This document shows, piece after piece, positions 51,414-62,834 of a stretch of DNA of 64,000 bases. Position numbers and translations under genes: made by a program. The stretch is taken from positions 496,001-560,000 of the forward strand of contig NW_026944385.1 in the NCBI RefSeq assembly GCF_033439725.1, written 5' to 3'. The first letter of the stretch is position 1. Every line of letters begins with the position of its first letter. The stretch is from Neurospora tetraspora (taxonomy: Eukaryota > Ascomycota > Sordariomycetes > Sordariales > Sordariaceae). The notes below the pieces were generated by a model. That model made no database searches, had not been told where the DNA came from, and saw only the letters and a program-made list of their open reading frames with translations.

Positions 51414-52880
51414 ATGGACGGCACCCTCGAAATCCTCGATGTCAAGGAACGCGCTGTGGGTGAGGTCAAGCCTCCCTCGTTCCCAACTCCGCCGTCCGCT
51501 TCCTCTGGAGGCTTCCCAGCTCCCAAGAAACGAGTCTCGGCCTTCAAGAAGCAACGACAACAGCAAGCAGACCCATCGTCTTCGTCGTCCCAAGCGACCT
51601 CATCAACACCATCACCATCCATCAAGTTCACCAGTGGCGCAAAGCCCCAGATCGATGCAGACCCTATCAAATCCGAGAAGCAAAGGATTGACGAGGAGAA
51701 CAACAAGCTACTGAGCTCCATGTCGCCAGAAGAGATTGCCGAAGCCCAACGAGAGCTGTTCAACGGCCTCGACCCCAGGCTTATCCAGATGCTTCTCCGG
51801 CGAGCAAATGTCGAGGACGGCTCCAACAACAACGACCCCAAAGTCTGGGACATTCCCGAGAAACCGGCCGAAGAGCCAACCGAAAAGAAAGCAGACGATA
51901 GCGGCCCCAGAATCTCCTACAAGAAGCCACCTTCGATCAAGACCTCAACCTCGAAAAGCGCATACGTAGAAGACGAACAAGAGGAGGAAACAAAAGAGAC
52001 GGAACAACCAAAGAAACCCAAAAAGACCGTCACCTTCAACGAGGACCTCGCCCCCGAACAACCTCCCCCCGGCAGCTTCCCCATCCGAACCAAGCAGCCG
52101 CCCACGCCCTACCCTCAAAAGACCTGCTTCTCCGCCGAAGACCTCGCCACGCCGACCTTTCCCACCGCCGGCTCCTCCTCCGAACCACAAACTCCCACAA
52201 CCCCATGCAGCGACCCATCCCACAACCACAGCGACGAAGAGCTCAAGGGCGTGCACTTCCCCGCCGCCCCCGCCCCTCCCGACCTCGACCCTTCGGACCC
52301 CGACTTCCTCTCCACCCTGCACCAGAAATTCTTCCCCTCGCTTCCCGCCGACCCCTCCAAACTCGCCTGGATGGCGCCCCTCCCCACCGAAGACTCGCCC
52401 GCCGACCAGGAATCCCCTTACTACCCCGGCCAATCCTCTCTCCCCGTCTCCGCCCTCCGCTTCGACTTTAAAGGTAGCCTGATCCCGCCCCGCCTGTCGC
52501 GCCAGATCCCGGTGTCAAAGGGACTGCATCACCACGGCGAGGCGCCCGAGGCAGCGGGTTACACGATCCCCGAGTTGGCCAGGCTGGCGAGGAGTAGTGT
52601 TAATAGCCAAAGGTGCATTGCGTTTAGGACGCTGGGGAGGATGTTGTATCGTCTTGGAAAGGGGGAGTGGGGCACGGGAGCGGGAGGGAGGGATGGTGAG
52701 GGGGATGATTTGGCGTTTGCGCTGTGGAGGTGTTTCCAGGAGGGAAGGGTGTTGGAGAGTATTGGGGAGGCGGCGGGGGTGGAGGAGGGGGTGGGGAGTG
52801 TGAGTGTGAGGGCGTATGCTATTGAGGCGATGTGGTTGTTTGAGAAGGGGGGGTGGAAGGAGAAGTGGAGGGGGCTTTGA
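51414..52880 (+). CDS. RPAP1/Rba50-like RNA polymerase II assembly factor
   Basis: Single exon, 488 residues. Two conserved blocks define the family. The N block is IDEENNKLLSSMSPEEIAEA then QRELFNGLDPRLIQMLLRRA (about residues 90-130). The C block is LRFDFKGSLIPPRLSRQIPV then GLHHHGEAPEAAGYTIPELA and SSVNSQRCIAFRTLGRMLYR (about 347-412). Yeast Rba50 and animal RPAP1 help assemble RNA polymerase II before nuclear import and bind its Rpb subunits. The length agrees with fungal Rba50 (about 440), well short of animal RPAP1. The region between the blocks is Pro/Ser/Glu-rich and disordered. The first ATG at 51414 starts directly before a conserved-looking acidic-hydrophobic stretch. The 3' end of the gene is strikingly G-rich (GGG codons from about 52600). 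Confidence 0.85.
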   Translation: MDGTLEILDVKERAVGEVKPPSFPTPPSASSGGFPAPKKRVSAFKKQRQQQADPSSSSSQATSSTPSPSIKFTSGAKPQIDADPIKSEKQRIDEENNKLLSSMSPEEIAEAQRELFNGLDPRLIQMLLRRANVEDGSNNNDPKVWDIPEKPAEEPTEKKADDSGPRISYKKPPSIKTSTSKSAYVEDEQEEETKETEQPKKPKKTVTFNEDLAPEQPPPGSFPIRTKQPPTPYPQKTCFSAEDLATPTFPTAGSSSEPQTPTTPCSDPSHNHSDEELKGVHFPAAPAPPDLDPSDPDFLSTLHQKFFPSLPADPSKLAWMAPLPTEDSPADQESPYYPGQSSLPVSALRFDFKGSLIPPRLSRQIPVSKGLHHHGEAPEAAGYTIPELARLARSSVNSQRCIAFRTLGRMLYRLGKGEWGTGAGGRDGEGDDLAFALWRCFQEGRVLESIGEAAGVEEGVGSVSVRAYAIEAMWLFEKGGWKEKWRGL

Positions 52881-53581
52881 GTTTGGTGAGTGAGGTTGTG
52901 TGGGATGGGAATAAGAGATGGGGGACCTTGAGGGAGAAAAGGCAAGAAAATAACTGTGGGAATCAAACATGGAAAATAAAGGTTTCATTCTTGGTGCTTC
53001 TAAATAGGAACGGCATGGGATGGGCACTGGCTGGCCAGGACAGGACAGGATTGATGGATGGGGCGGATCACTGATTTTCTGGTGGTGTTGGTTTCGCACA
53101 CTGGTGTCTAATTGCAAGTTCATATATCATGACATATGGAAAGAAACAAGTTTCCTTTGAGTGTATATCCGAGGTGTACTCAACAGTTGACCTCACGTAT
53201 ATCTGTCATTCCACGATCTTGGACGATATAACGATCGAAACACATCCTCGCTGAAAGCACATGGACAACAGCTCTGAGGTGGATGAGGCCTTTGAGTTCT
53301 CCTGGGTTGAAACCCCCCCCCCCCCCCCCCCGAAGAAAAAAAAAAAAAAGAAGGGCGAGCGCTTTGCCCGTGATGCTGTGGATCTCATCGTTTGTTCCTG
53401 GCTGTCTTGGACTGGCCTCATTTTCTTTTACTCAGGTTCAATTGGACGTTTGGTACGCATCATCATCATCGGGTCACATGCGTTACGTTTGATCGCTTTT
53501 CATTCATCCCGCTCGCTCGTCAATCATAACTTTTAAACTCAAATGTATACCTTCGCTCACTTCCATAAAACAAAAAAGTCA
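52881..53581. other. Intergenic between convergent genes, with C-run and A-run
   Basis: Shared 3' flanks. At 53313-53331 there is a C19 run, followed after GAAG by an A-rich run to about 53349; both are prone to sequencing length errors. No gene was recognised. Confidence 0.6.
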
Positions 53582-55695
53582 TCAAACCGCTTCATCGTCC
53601 TTCTTCACTGTTTCTTCTTTCTCCCCTGATGTCCCCAAAGTGGAAGCCACAACCACCACCCCCTCCCCACTGACCTCCCCCTCACCCGTCGCCGTCTCCG
53701 TCTCCACCATCCCATTCCCCTCCGCGCTTTCCTCATCCTTCTCCCCAGCCGCTGCACCCCTCCTCCTGGCCCTTTCGCTCTGCTTAAACCTCCTCTTATC
53801 CTCCCTCGCCTGCTCCTCCCGCATGATCCTAATAACCTTACTCCGCCCTCTAATCCTCTCTCCATACCTGTAGAAAATAATCGGAATCGGAATCAGCAGC
53901 ACCTCCAACACAGCCAAAATCGTGCCCGCAATCTGCGGCGTCAGGTTCCTGTACATACTCGGTCCCGCAAGCGGCAAGACGCCGCCGGCCACGGAGCGCA
54001 GGAAACTATTAGCGGCGAGCGCAGAGGCGGCGTAGAGACCGTATGCGCCGGCTAGGTAGTTGGATCCGTAGATGAAGCTGATGGTGTTTCCCATGCCAAA
54101 GGGAACGCCGAAGATGATGGGTACGATCCAGTGGATCGATACCGGGAGACAGGTCCAGCTGAAGGCGAGCTGTCCGCACGCGGTGAGGACGGCGCCGATG
54201 GTCATGACGTACGCCTGGGCTTCGGGAGCAGGACGGCCCGTTTCGGCATCGAATTTGGACGTGCGCTTGTTGATGATGGAGCGCCAGAAGGGTTCGAGAA
54301 CGATGGAGGCGACGGTGCCGCAGCCCATTCCCAAAAAGGCCAGGCCGACTTGCCCCGTGGACCAGCCGCGGTGCTCTTTGAAGACGATGGGGTAGGCGAC
54401 GAAGCAGAGGTACAAGATGGCGTAGACGAGGGAGATCCACGTGTTGAAGAACCAGAGGATGGGCTCGGTTGCTGCTAGGATGAAAGGGCGGGAGAGGTTG
54501 GTCTTGAGGAGTTGGAGGGTCGACACCTTTTGGTCGAAGCGCGACCAGTACCGGTCGTCGCCGGTTTCCTTGCGCAGACGGGCGGCTTTGGCGCGCAGGA
54601 TGGCGGGCGCGTAGGTCTCGCGAATGGTGGCCATGAAGATGACTGCGGCGCCGGAGAGGATGAGGACGATCCAGTTGGCCCAGCGGAAGCCGAGGTATTG
54701 GTAGGCGAAACCGCCGATAAGCGGGCCGGTGACGGGCCCGTTGAGGGGGGCGATCGAGGTCACGGCCATGCAGAGGGCGAGGTAGTCCGGGTTGGCGATG
54801 TCGACTACGGTGGCGGGCGAGTTGGAGACCATTACTGCTCCGAAGAGGGCGCTGTGTTTTGGTGTCGTCAGCATCTCGCTCAGATGTTCGCTCACCTCAC
54901 TCGCTTCATCAGACCACAACGCAACCCGGGAGAAGACAACAGAAAGAGGGAGGAAACATACCCAAAAAACCTCACCACAATAATCTCCGCCAAACTACTC
55001 GGCATCGCACAAGGCAAAATCAACAACGCAAACACCCCCAAACTAACCAAATAAATCGGCCTCCGTCCATACAGCTCGCTCAGCGGCGCCAGCGCCAAAC
55101 ACCCAAACGCCAATCCAAACAGGTACGTCGTCAGCCCCAGCGTCGCCACGGGTTGATTGGTAACATGATACTCCTTCATCAGCCCGGGAACAATAGCCGT
55201 GTACGACGAACTGTACAAAACCACCACCCACGTGCTGTACGAGCACGCAAAGATGGTCCAGCATCGGTACCACAGCGGCCAGTTTTTTGGGTTTTCCGGG
55301 TCGTCGGGAGAGAAAGTTACTTCGAGATCTGGAGGGTGGGAGGCCGAGGAGAAGGTGGATGTGCGGGTTTGGACGGTGGAGAGGCGGGTGGCGTTTTCGA
55401 TGGAGGCTATTTCGTCTTGGTGCAGGGCTTCGAGGTGGCCCGAGGAGAGGGAGGCGCTGCTTGCGGAGGCGCCGCTGTGGGAGGAGGAGTGACGACGTCG
55501 GGAGGGTTCGTTAGCTGGTGGTTTGGAAAGGGAGGAGACGTCGTCTGTGGAGGAGAGGGGGTAATTTGATGCTGGAAGGTCTTGTGGTGGTGGTGGCGGC
55601 GCTGGTGGTGGTGGTTGTTGTTGTTGTTGTTGAGGCGTATTTTCTGTCTCATGGTCGAGCATCTTGGCCATTATGTCTCCTGTGGTGGTGGTCAT
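53582..55695 (-). CDS. MFS transporter, DHA1 family (multidrug/polyamine type)
   Basis: Exon 1 is 55695-54962 and exon 2 54851-53582 (110-nt intron, GTATGT...CACAG), giving 667 residues. A long cytosolic N-terminus includes QQQQQQPPPPAPPPPPQ. The membrane domain starts after DPENPKNWPLWYRCW, a signature of the DHA1 drug:H+ antiporters near Tpo1/Flr1. Further motifs are LFGLAFGCLALAPLSELYGR (motif A region, GRRPIYLVSL), LNGPVTGPLIGGF (motif C) and RETYAPAILR before the central loop. About twelve hydrophobic segments can be counted. The C-terminus is a charged, Glu-rich tail. Likely a plasma-membrane or vacuolar exporter of drugs or polyamines; the substrate cannot be told. The start at 55695 is the first ATG; the longer frame begins with a TTG. 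Confidence 0.85.
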
Positions 55696-58548
55696 GGTTG
55701 AGGACCCGGTTGTTGGTCCACCTTGGACCAATGTCTTGAACGGGTGAGGGAGGAGATTATGATCTCATGTTCTCTGGTGCAGGTTTTAGAGAAAAAGGAG
55801 AGGAAAACAGAACAAAGAAACTTTTTTTCGCTGTTGGGGGGAGGGGGGAAGAGGCGGGCAAGTGCCTAGATAAGAAGAAAAATCGAGCCAACGATGATGG
55901 AAAGCGACATGGCTCGCATCCTGGATGTAACAGAAGGATAGGTAAGGTACTAGAGTTTAGCTACCTTACTTTCCCTACACTTACAGGGGGTCCGTCATCA
56001 ACCATACGTCGTCTTGAACATCGCCCACGGAACAGGAACATATGCAGTCAACAACGCAAGCACTGCTGCAGGACTATCCGTGCAGATGACATTGTGGTGA
56101 GGGCGAGGGGGGTGGTATCACGGCAGAAGGAGCGATTTGAAAGGTTTGAAAGGGGACGGGGACGAGGAACGGGGACGGGGAGCCGGGGAGCCTCGGCCAG
56201 CCGTTTGCGGGATCGAGGTATCATTCACACCTTTCCCACTCGGGAAGAGTCGAAGAAGTCTTGGTATTTTCGGTTGGATTGCTGTTTTGGTCATTTTATA
56301 CTTTTCGGTTATCGCCCACTGTGATGGATCGATGTACTGGAGAGTGTGAAGTCACGAAGCTTATTGCTCCTGGGACATGTTCTTTGCAGACATAAAAACT
56401 CGGGATATGTTTTCCCTTCTTTTGGTGTCTTGTCTGCAGAGTTACGATGTCGGGTCCGAGGCTGATGAGGATGAGTGTCGTCTAGATCCAACAAGGGACA
56501 TCCAATCCACATGGAAACAAAAAAGCGGGAGCGGAGAGCGGAGAGACGGATGGAGAACACGGAGGTGTGGATTCTTGCATGGCAATGGAGCCCGCTAAAT
56601 GCCCAACTGCCCAATCACGGATGGAGATAAGCCGGGGCTAAGGCAACCCGACCCAACGCTAAACTGAAAAAAGTGGACTTTACCATTGTGGACGCCAAGA
56701 TCGTGACAACATTTCGGCAACTTTACAGTGTCTGTAATTCTGCAGACCACTGCACGACAAAGGAATTGGAGGTTCAGTTGTATGTATTAATAAGAGTGGA
56801 AGAACAAGCTGTTGGATTCTGGAGTCAAGTACCAACACATAACTCAAACAGATTCCAAATCGTGGTATAAGAAATGACTGGATGTTGCATGTTGGTTCAA
56901 CAGGAGAAGAAAGACACTAAAAACTCCCGGCGTCATACCAACCGTCACCGACCTCGGCAACATACCTTCTCTACCCATTACGATTACTAAACGTTCGGCC
57001 TCTCTCCTCTCCAGTACCTGTGCAATGATGCAGTGGCTTGTCGCACAACAGCCCAAACGACAAAGCCCATTCCCAAAGGGCGCGCAACGAAACGAATAGG
57101 CGTCATGACAGGCTACTTGTAGGTGTTGCAGATACTGGAATCGGCAATTGCACGCATCCATCCTGTCCGTCAGCCTCAGCCCGTCAAATCCTTCTGCTTT
57201 TCCCATCGACGGGAAGGATTGATGAATCCTGCACTCCAAACGAAGCATTCGCTATACTTTTGGAAGGATGGTAACTGGACATGGAAGGCACGGAAGGGAA
57301 CTGACCCCGTTAAATACCAAATACGATACGATTTTATACAATAGAAACAATGTGCACCGCGGTGGACCGCAGACAAGATGATGCAATTGTCGCAAGGACG
57401 GTTGAATCCCACGTCAGTCAACTCCTCTTTCCGGCTTTGGACACCTGCCATTGACAAGAGCAAGAGACATGTCTCAGGCCGGCAGGAACCGTTCTGGTTG
57501 GCTTACTGTCCACTTGTACAGCAAGGGATGTAATGACTGTCAATGTCTACTGCGATTTCGGCCTGGAAGGTTGTTGGCACTTGAACTTTCCTTTGAGATT
57601 GAACCAACATCATTTCTATTATTCGTTCCCAAGTGTGGAAAGATACCCATTTTGACATCAGCCAACCATCATGATGTAAACGCCATACAATACCCTAACC
57701 CTCAAACTTCCCACACTAGCACACCCACCAACCACCAACCACCAACCACCAACCGGTGTAAAAGTGCAAGTGTAACAACACACCGACCGGACCGGTACAC
57801 CCAGCGTAACACGGAGGGTTTACGTTCTACCATACTTCTACTTTCCAAGGGCGCGCCGCCGTATTACCTGACGGAACCACCTAACCACCTTAACCCCCTC
57901 CCGGAAGAAGGATGATATGACACTGACAGCGGGCTGCTGGTTCCGACACCGAGGGGGGTGAGAGGCCGGTCGGTCGGTAAAGGATTGAAGGATTCAACGG
58001 GTTGAGGGAGGTATTGGATGCCTGTGTTTGGGAATACAGTCTGACAGAATGATCCTTCGATCGAAATGCCTTTTCAACCCTCCATCGCATCGACGTGTCA
58101 TGGGTTCCATCATCGATCCCAACTCATCCGGCATCTAGGCACATTCGTCGGCCGAGTTACACCGTTGCTCCTCATCTGGTAATTCGTCGTTATTATACCT
58201 CGAGGGTACTAATATACAAGAAACAGCCCAACAGGTGCGCATGAACGAGGCCAACTCGCCTACCGGCTTTTTGGCGTAGTATTCTGATCGACGGGACCGG
58301 GGGACAAACAGGCAAAAATGTTTCCCCACGAATTGGGACATTTGAAACTGGAGAGTCAAGGTCGCTTGGATGGGACGTCGTCGACCTGGGGTGATGGCCG
58401 AATTTTGGGATCATGAGACCTCCCAGTGAACCAAAATGGAATGGAGATTGAGAGTCATAAACAACGGATATCCCGTCAAAAGCAGCGATGAGAGATTGAC
58501 CGCTCGCTTTGTTGTAGAGATAATCTGAGAAGGCGACCACCAAAAGCA
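55696..58548. other. Long divergent intergenic region
   Basis: About 2.85 kb between the MFS gene (-) and the galactanase gene (+) with no recognised gene. A CCAACCACCAACCACCAACC simple run lies near 57725-57755. Open frames here are short and lack motifs. Confidence 0.45.
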
Positions 58549-60113
58549 ATGCATCACCGCCGCCTTCTGAGCGCCGTCTCAATCCTGGGGTTAGCCACAT
58601 CAACAGCCCTCGCTGCCCTACAAATCGTTCCCGGAGGGACATGGACAGCCGTAAGTATAACCACTCTCTTCTCTCCCTTCTCTCTCACACACACACACAT
58701 AAATCCCATACTAACCTAATCCTCCAAAAGTCCAACGGCGACCACCTCAACGCCCACGGCGCCGGCGTAATCCGGGTCAACTCCACCTTCTACCTCATCG
58801 GCGAAGACAAATCCCAAGGCTCCTCCTTTCTCGCCGTGAACTGCTACTCCTCCGTCGATCTCGTGCAATGGAAGTACGAAGGCGCCTTACTTTCGCGGAC
58901 GGGAACGTCGGGCGACCTCGGACCGAACAGGATCATTGAAAGACCAAAAGTCATTTACAACGACCAGACGAGGAAATATGTGATGTGGATGCATGTGGAT
59001 AGCAGTAACTACGGAGACGCCAAAGTGGGCGTGGCGACGAGTGATACGGTTTGTGGAGGGAAGTACGAGTATAAGGGGAGTTTTAGGCCGTTGGGGATGG
59101 AGAGTAGGGATATGGGGCTGTTTAAGGATGATGATGGCAAGGCCTACTTGCTGACCGAAGATGTGCGTTTAGTTTATTCTTTCCCCCTCCCCCCTCAGTC
59201 CACCAACTAACCACCCCCCTCTCCTTCGCCCATCCCACAGCGCAAAAACGGCCTCCGCATCAACCCCCTCTCCCCCGACTACTTATCCATATCCGGCAGC
59301 ACCTCAACCCACCTCTTCCCCACCGCCATCGAATCCCCCGCCCTCCTCAAGCTCTCCTCTTCCGGTACAGGTCGTTACTACATCTTCGGCTCGCACCTAA
59401 CCGGTTGGGACCCCAACGACAACGTCTACGCCACCGCCACTTCTCTTTCGGGCCCTTGGTCTGATTGGCAGATTTTTGCCGATAAGGGGAGTAACACTTA
59501 TGCCTCTCAAACCACCTTTGTCTTGGACTATGGGGGAGGGAATGTGATGTACATGGGCGATCGCTGGAAAAGCAAAAACCTACAAACGAGTAGTTATATC
59601 TGGTTACCGCTTGAGATCAGCGGGACGAAAGTCACGATGAACAACCGCGGGAGTTGGGTTCCCAACGCTGGTACAGGAGGGGGAACATGGGCAGCAAGCC
59701 CGGCAGAAACAAGCTACGAGGGTGAGGCGCAAGGAAAATACGCCGGAGGAGCGAAGGAAGTCTCCTGCTCGAAATGTTCAGGAGGCAAAGCAGCTGGTTA
59801 CATTGGCGGCACTGGCGGTACCAACGGGAGCGTCACGATCTCGGGCATCCAGAGTAATGGAGGAGAGGGAGCAGTGACAACTTTGCAAATTCGGTATGTG
59901 AATGGTGATACCGGGCCCAGGTACGCGGCTGTTAGTGTCAATGGGGGATCCCCTCAAAAAGTGGCGTTTGAAGGGACGGCGGGGGAAGTTGGGGTTAGTA
60001 GTGTGGTGGTTAGGGGGTTGAGGCAGGGGAGTGGGAATACGATTGTGGTGAGCGGGTGGGAGGGGGGAGGGTGGGGACCGGATGTTGATAGGGTTGTTGT
60101 GCCTGTTCAGTAG
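58549..60113 (+). CDS. Secreted GH43 exo-beta-1,3-galactanase-like enzyme with CBM35-like module
   Basis: Exons 58549-58650, 58731-59162 and 59241-60113 give 468 residues; introns of 80 and 78 nt have GTAAGT and GTGCGT donors. The signal peptide is MHHRRLLSAVSILGLATSTA. The catalytic five-bladed propeller carries NAHGAGVIRVNSTFYLIGED, GPNRIIERPKVIYNDQTRKY, VMWMHVDSSNYGDAKVG and SRDMGLFKDDDGKAYLLTED, as in GH43 subfamily 24. The C-terminal about 130 residues (YEGEAQGKYAGGAKE, then NGDTGPRYAAVSVNGGSPQK) are a CBM35-like beta-sandwich, the same pairing as the basidiomycete galactanase Pc1,3Gal43A. Family members release galactose from beta-1,3-galactan of arabinogalactan proteins and use an inverting mechanism without the usual Asp base. 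Role inferred: extracellular breakdown of plant cell-wall arabinogalactan. Confidence 0.88.
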
Positions 60114-60418
60114 GGGGAGGAGATGGGGAGATGAGAGGTGCGTTTCGTTTCTGGTGGATATGTGGCGAGGTGAGGTGATGGGCTGGATTCACTTGGATGT
60201 CGGAGTTGGTGTTGTTGATGCTTGCAAATTTTGGATATGTATTTGTTTTCCATTGAACGAAATATTGCTGGGGGTCAATTCGTTATCCAGATCCATCAAG
60301 CAAGTACAACTCAAGCCCTTTGATCTTGTCCACTCACTACGGGAGGCGCCCATTGAAGTTGCCAGTTTCTAGGTACATAGGTACAATTATCTGGAGATCT
60401 TCCAACAACCAATTAGAA

Positions 60419-60530
60419 GGGCGTGTGGCTCAGTTGGTAGAGCGTTCGCTTAGCATACTTATAACATTCTTATCTTCCAGATTGTGAAACTTTTATGCGA
60501 AAGGTCCTGGGTTCGATTCCCAGCTCGTCC
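60419..60530 (+). tRNA. tRNA-Ala(AGC) with 40-nt intron
   Basis: Acceptor GGGCGTG pairs with CTCGTCC except one T-T mismatch, and contains the G3-U70 wobble that marks alanine tRNAs. The D arm is GGCTCAGTTGGTAGAGC. The anticodon stem is TTCGC/GCGAA with loop TTAGCA-T, and the intron is 60456-60495, directly after position 37 as in eukaryotic pre-tRNAs. The T arm is CTGGG-TTCGATT-CCCAG. A TTTCTTTTT terminator follows. Confidence 0.93.
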
Positions 60531-61928
60531 AATTTCTTTTTGAATTTCTTTTTCGCTGTTTTCATTGCCGCACGCACATCAGTCAGTCAGTCAAGTCACC
60601 TGCTAGTTTCCTTGCTTCTTTTTGCATGCACTCTGATTCTTTCTGTCTTCCAAGTCTTCCTTGCAAAGGGGGTGTGTTCGTCTTACGTGGGCAGCGTGGG
60701 TGAAGGAAGGAAGATAATGTCCCATCTGGGTGGCAACGTAATGTGAATAAACTTCTCTGCTATTGTAATCAATACGATGACGAGTAGCAGGCAGTCATAG
60801 GGGACGAGTTTAAATATTGTGTTAACTCAAAAGAACATTTGAATGACATTACGCACTCCGTCCGGCATTAATGCGTCCACTCGGACATTTCGCCTATCGC
60901 AAGTTTCAGATCCAGTAGAGTTGACAACTCCGTCGTGTTCTGGTGCATCTCGCCTCGGCGTCTGTTGCGTGGAAGAAGAAATGAACTTGCTTACCGGGAA
61001 TTATGATAATTGCTACTGACAACGAACGGTCCCCGCCGAGCTCTGCTGAACAGAATCTGCTTTGAGTTTCGCGAGATATTGGAAAGGTCAATACAATAGT
61101 GTGCTTGTTGCCTGCCACTTATCAAGGGCCTACCTAGACAGTTCTTTAACATGGATACTGAGAGAGATGCGACACATGAAGCGAAGCCTAACCCGCACAC
61201 ACAAAGAAGAGTCCAGCCGCAAGTCAAATGCACTTCTTCAGAGTCCTTCCCGTCCAAATAACCCGATGTATGTACTTCATCGGAACGTCAAAAAGGATCA
61301 TGGTGGTCGCACAATTGCGGAGTAGCAGTGGCACGGTCTACTCCTATCTAGACGCTAGTAAGTAACTGGACAAAAAAGATGAGTGGTTGTCTGTCCTAAT
61401 TCAACAACCTCCGGAACTTTGGAAGTCTATCGTTTGACAGAAGTCGATATCTGAAGAGATGAAGCAGGTGCCTGTGAGTGAGTGGCTGGGATGGAACAAA
61501 TTCGAATTGGATATGTTTATGGCAAGAAGTCGAGTTTTGTTTGTTTGTTCCATCTTGATAATGATAACGATGTCAATAATGAAGCAACATACTGACGAGA
61601 CTCGAGACGGTGAAACAATGTCAGGTTTAAGTCGTCCTTGAAGCGCAACGAACAGCTTTGGGTTGCCTTGTCCAGTTCAGTCAAATAAAACATACTTACT
61701 CTATCTACCTGCACCGGAGAAGGCGCAAAACAGAAGAACCTTCCACCTCTCATTCGTAGTCACAGAAGTCATGATCATTGATCCGTCTCACAGACTAAAA
61801 AAAAGAGACAAGTGAAAGAGATAGTATAGGCTGCTTACCCAAAACAACATGGGAAGCAATAGCAAAATAGTAACACGACAATAGTAAAAACGCAAAAAAG
61901 AGAAGGCGTTGTAAACGCCGGGAATTGA
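60531..61928. other. Intergenic between two tRNA genes
   Basis: About 1.4 kb with no recognised gene. Open frames are below 100 codons and without features. Confidence 0.5.
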
Positions 61929-62000
61929 GCCCGACGTGGGGGTCGAACCCACAACCTTGAGATTAAGAGTCTCACGCTCTACCGATTGAGCTAGCCGGGC
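61929..62000 (-). tRNA. tRNA-Lys(CTT), no intron
   Basis: The minus strand reads GCCCGGCTAGCTCAATCGG..., with anticodon loop CTCTTAA (CTT), T arm GTGGG-TTCGACC-CCCAC and acceptor end GTCGGGC pairing with the 5' end. Cloverleaf complete at 72 nt. A T-run is present downstream (about 61880-61905 on the minus strand). The transposon-like element at 62059-62832 begins 58 bp upstream of its 5' end. Confidence 0.95.
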
Positions 62001-62058
62001 AGCTGAATGAGCTGCCATTGTTTGGTTGACTGCTTTACTCGTTCCATCATCTTGTATA

Positions 62059-62832
62059 CCGCTAATTCTCATTCCCGTCGGATTTATCCTTCCCACATAC
62101 GGTCTAGTAGATCGGGGAAAGGACCTGCATGCCGGAGCGCCAACGTAGCAGATGGGGCTGACAGACTTAGCGAGCCACTTGGCAAGTTCCAGCATGCGGG
62201 TGACCGAACCTGATAAATCCACTGTGTTCTTTGGATAAATCCACTGTACCCACATCAAAGCCGCAGCAAAATACCAAGTCTTCTGTCAACACCGCAAGGC
62301 AGGGAAAAGAGGAAGAGAAAAAAGAGGAATCCGTTGACATTCTCCGCGAAGCTCTTTATATAGCCAGAAGCCCCAGGGGATTGGAAGCGCAATCAAGGGC
62401 TTTGGCGACGGAGGAAACGAGGGCTGCTCTGTTCCGTCATGCCGATACCTACCTAGCTCCCGTCTTCAAGTGTAGCCAGGTCCTGTTCCTGTACACACGC
62501 TCAGTTCGCTATCCTTGAAATGCAACTTGGAACTTGAGCTTCACGCTCGATGCTCAAGGGGAAACCAATCTCAAAATAAGACTGGGTAATAGAAATAGTT
62601 GCTAGCGACTAATATTCAATCTTAGACGGGCACAGGCGAAGCATCGTGGCCCGTGCTACTTGGTGTTTTGCTGCGGCTTTGATGTGGGGGCCGTGGATTT
62701 ATCCAAAGAACACAGTGGATTTATCAGGACCGCGGGTGACTCGCAGCGGATGGCAGGACAGCACAACTCCTAAACTTGAGTAGGACTAGTGGGACAGGGG
62801 GGGATAAATCCGACGGGAGTGAGAAAAAGCGG
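62059..62832. mobile_element. TA-flanked non-autonomous DNA transposon, 774 bp
   Basis: Bordered by TA at 62057-62058 and 62833-62834. The terminal inverted repeats are about 31 bp: CCGCTAATTCTCATTCCCGT on the left and, on the other strand, CCGCTTTTTCTCACTCCCGT on the right, both running into CGGATTTATCC. A second, internal inverted pair of about 71 bp lies at 62211-62281 and 62660-62729 and contains two GGATAAATCCAC units. The left end (to about 62140) matches the 135-bp MITE at 33617-33751, including ACGGTCTAGTAGATCGGGG. The centre (62282-62659) holds an 89-codon frame without transposase features. Fits a Tc1/mariner- or pogo-like internal-deletion or composite derivative. Confidence 0.8.
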
Positions 62833-62834
62833 TA

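Noticed and set aside
54512-55569. Plus-strand frames opposite the MFS gene
   Set aside because: Shadows; the minus strand has the transporter motifs.
62231-62518. 95-codon frame inside the 774-bp element as a transposase remnant
   Set aside because: No DDE/D-type or helix-turn-helix features; Ala/Arg/Glu-rich and probably not coding.
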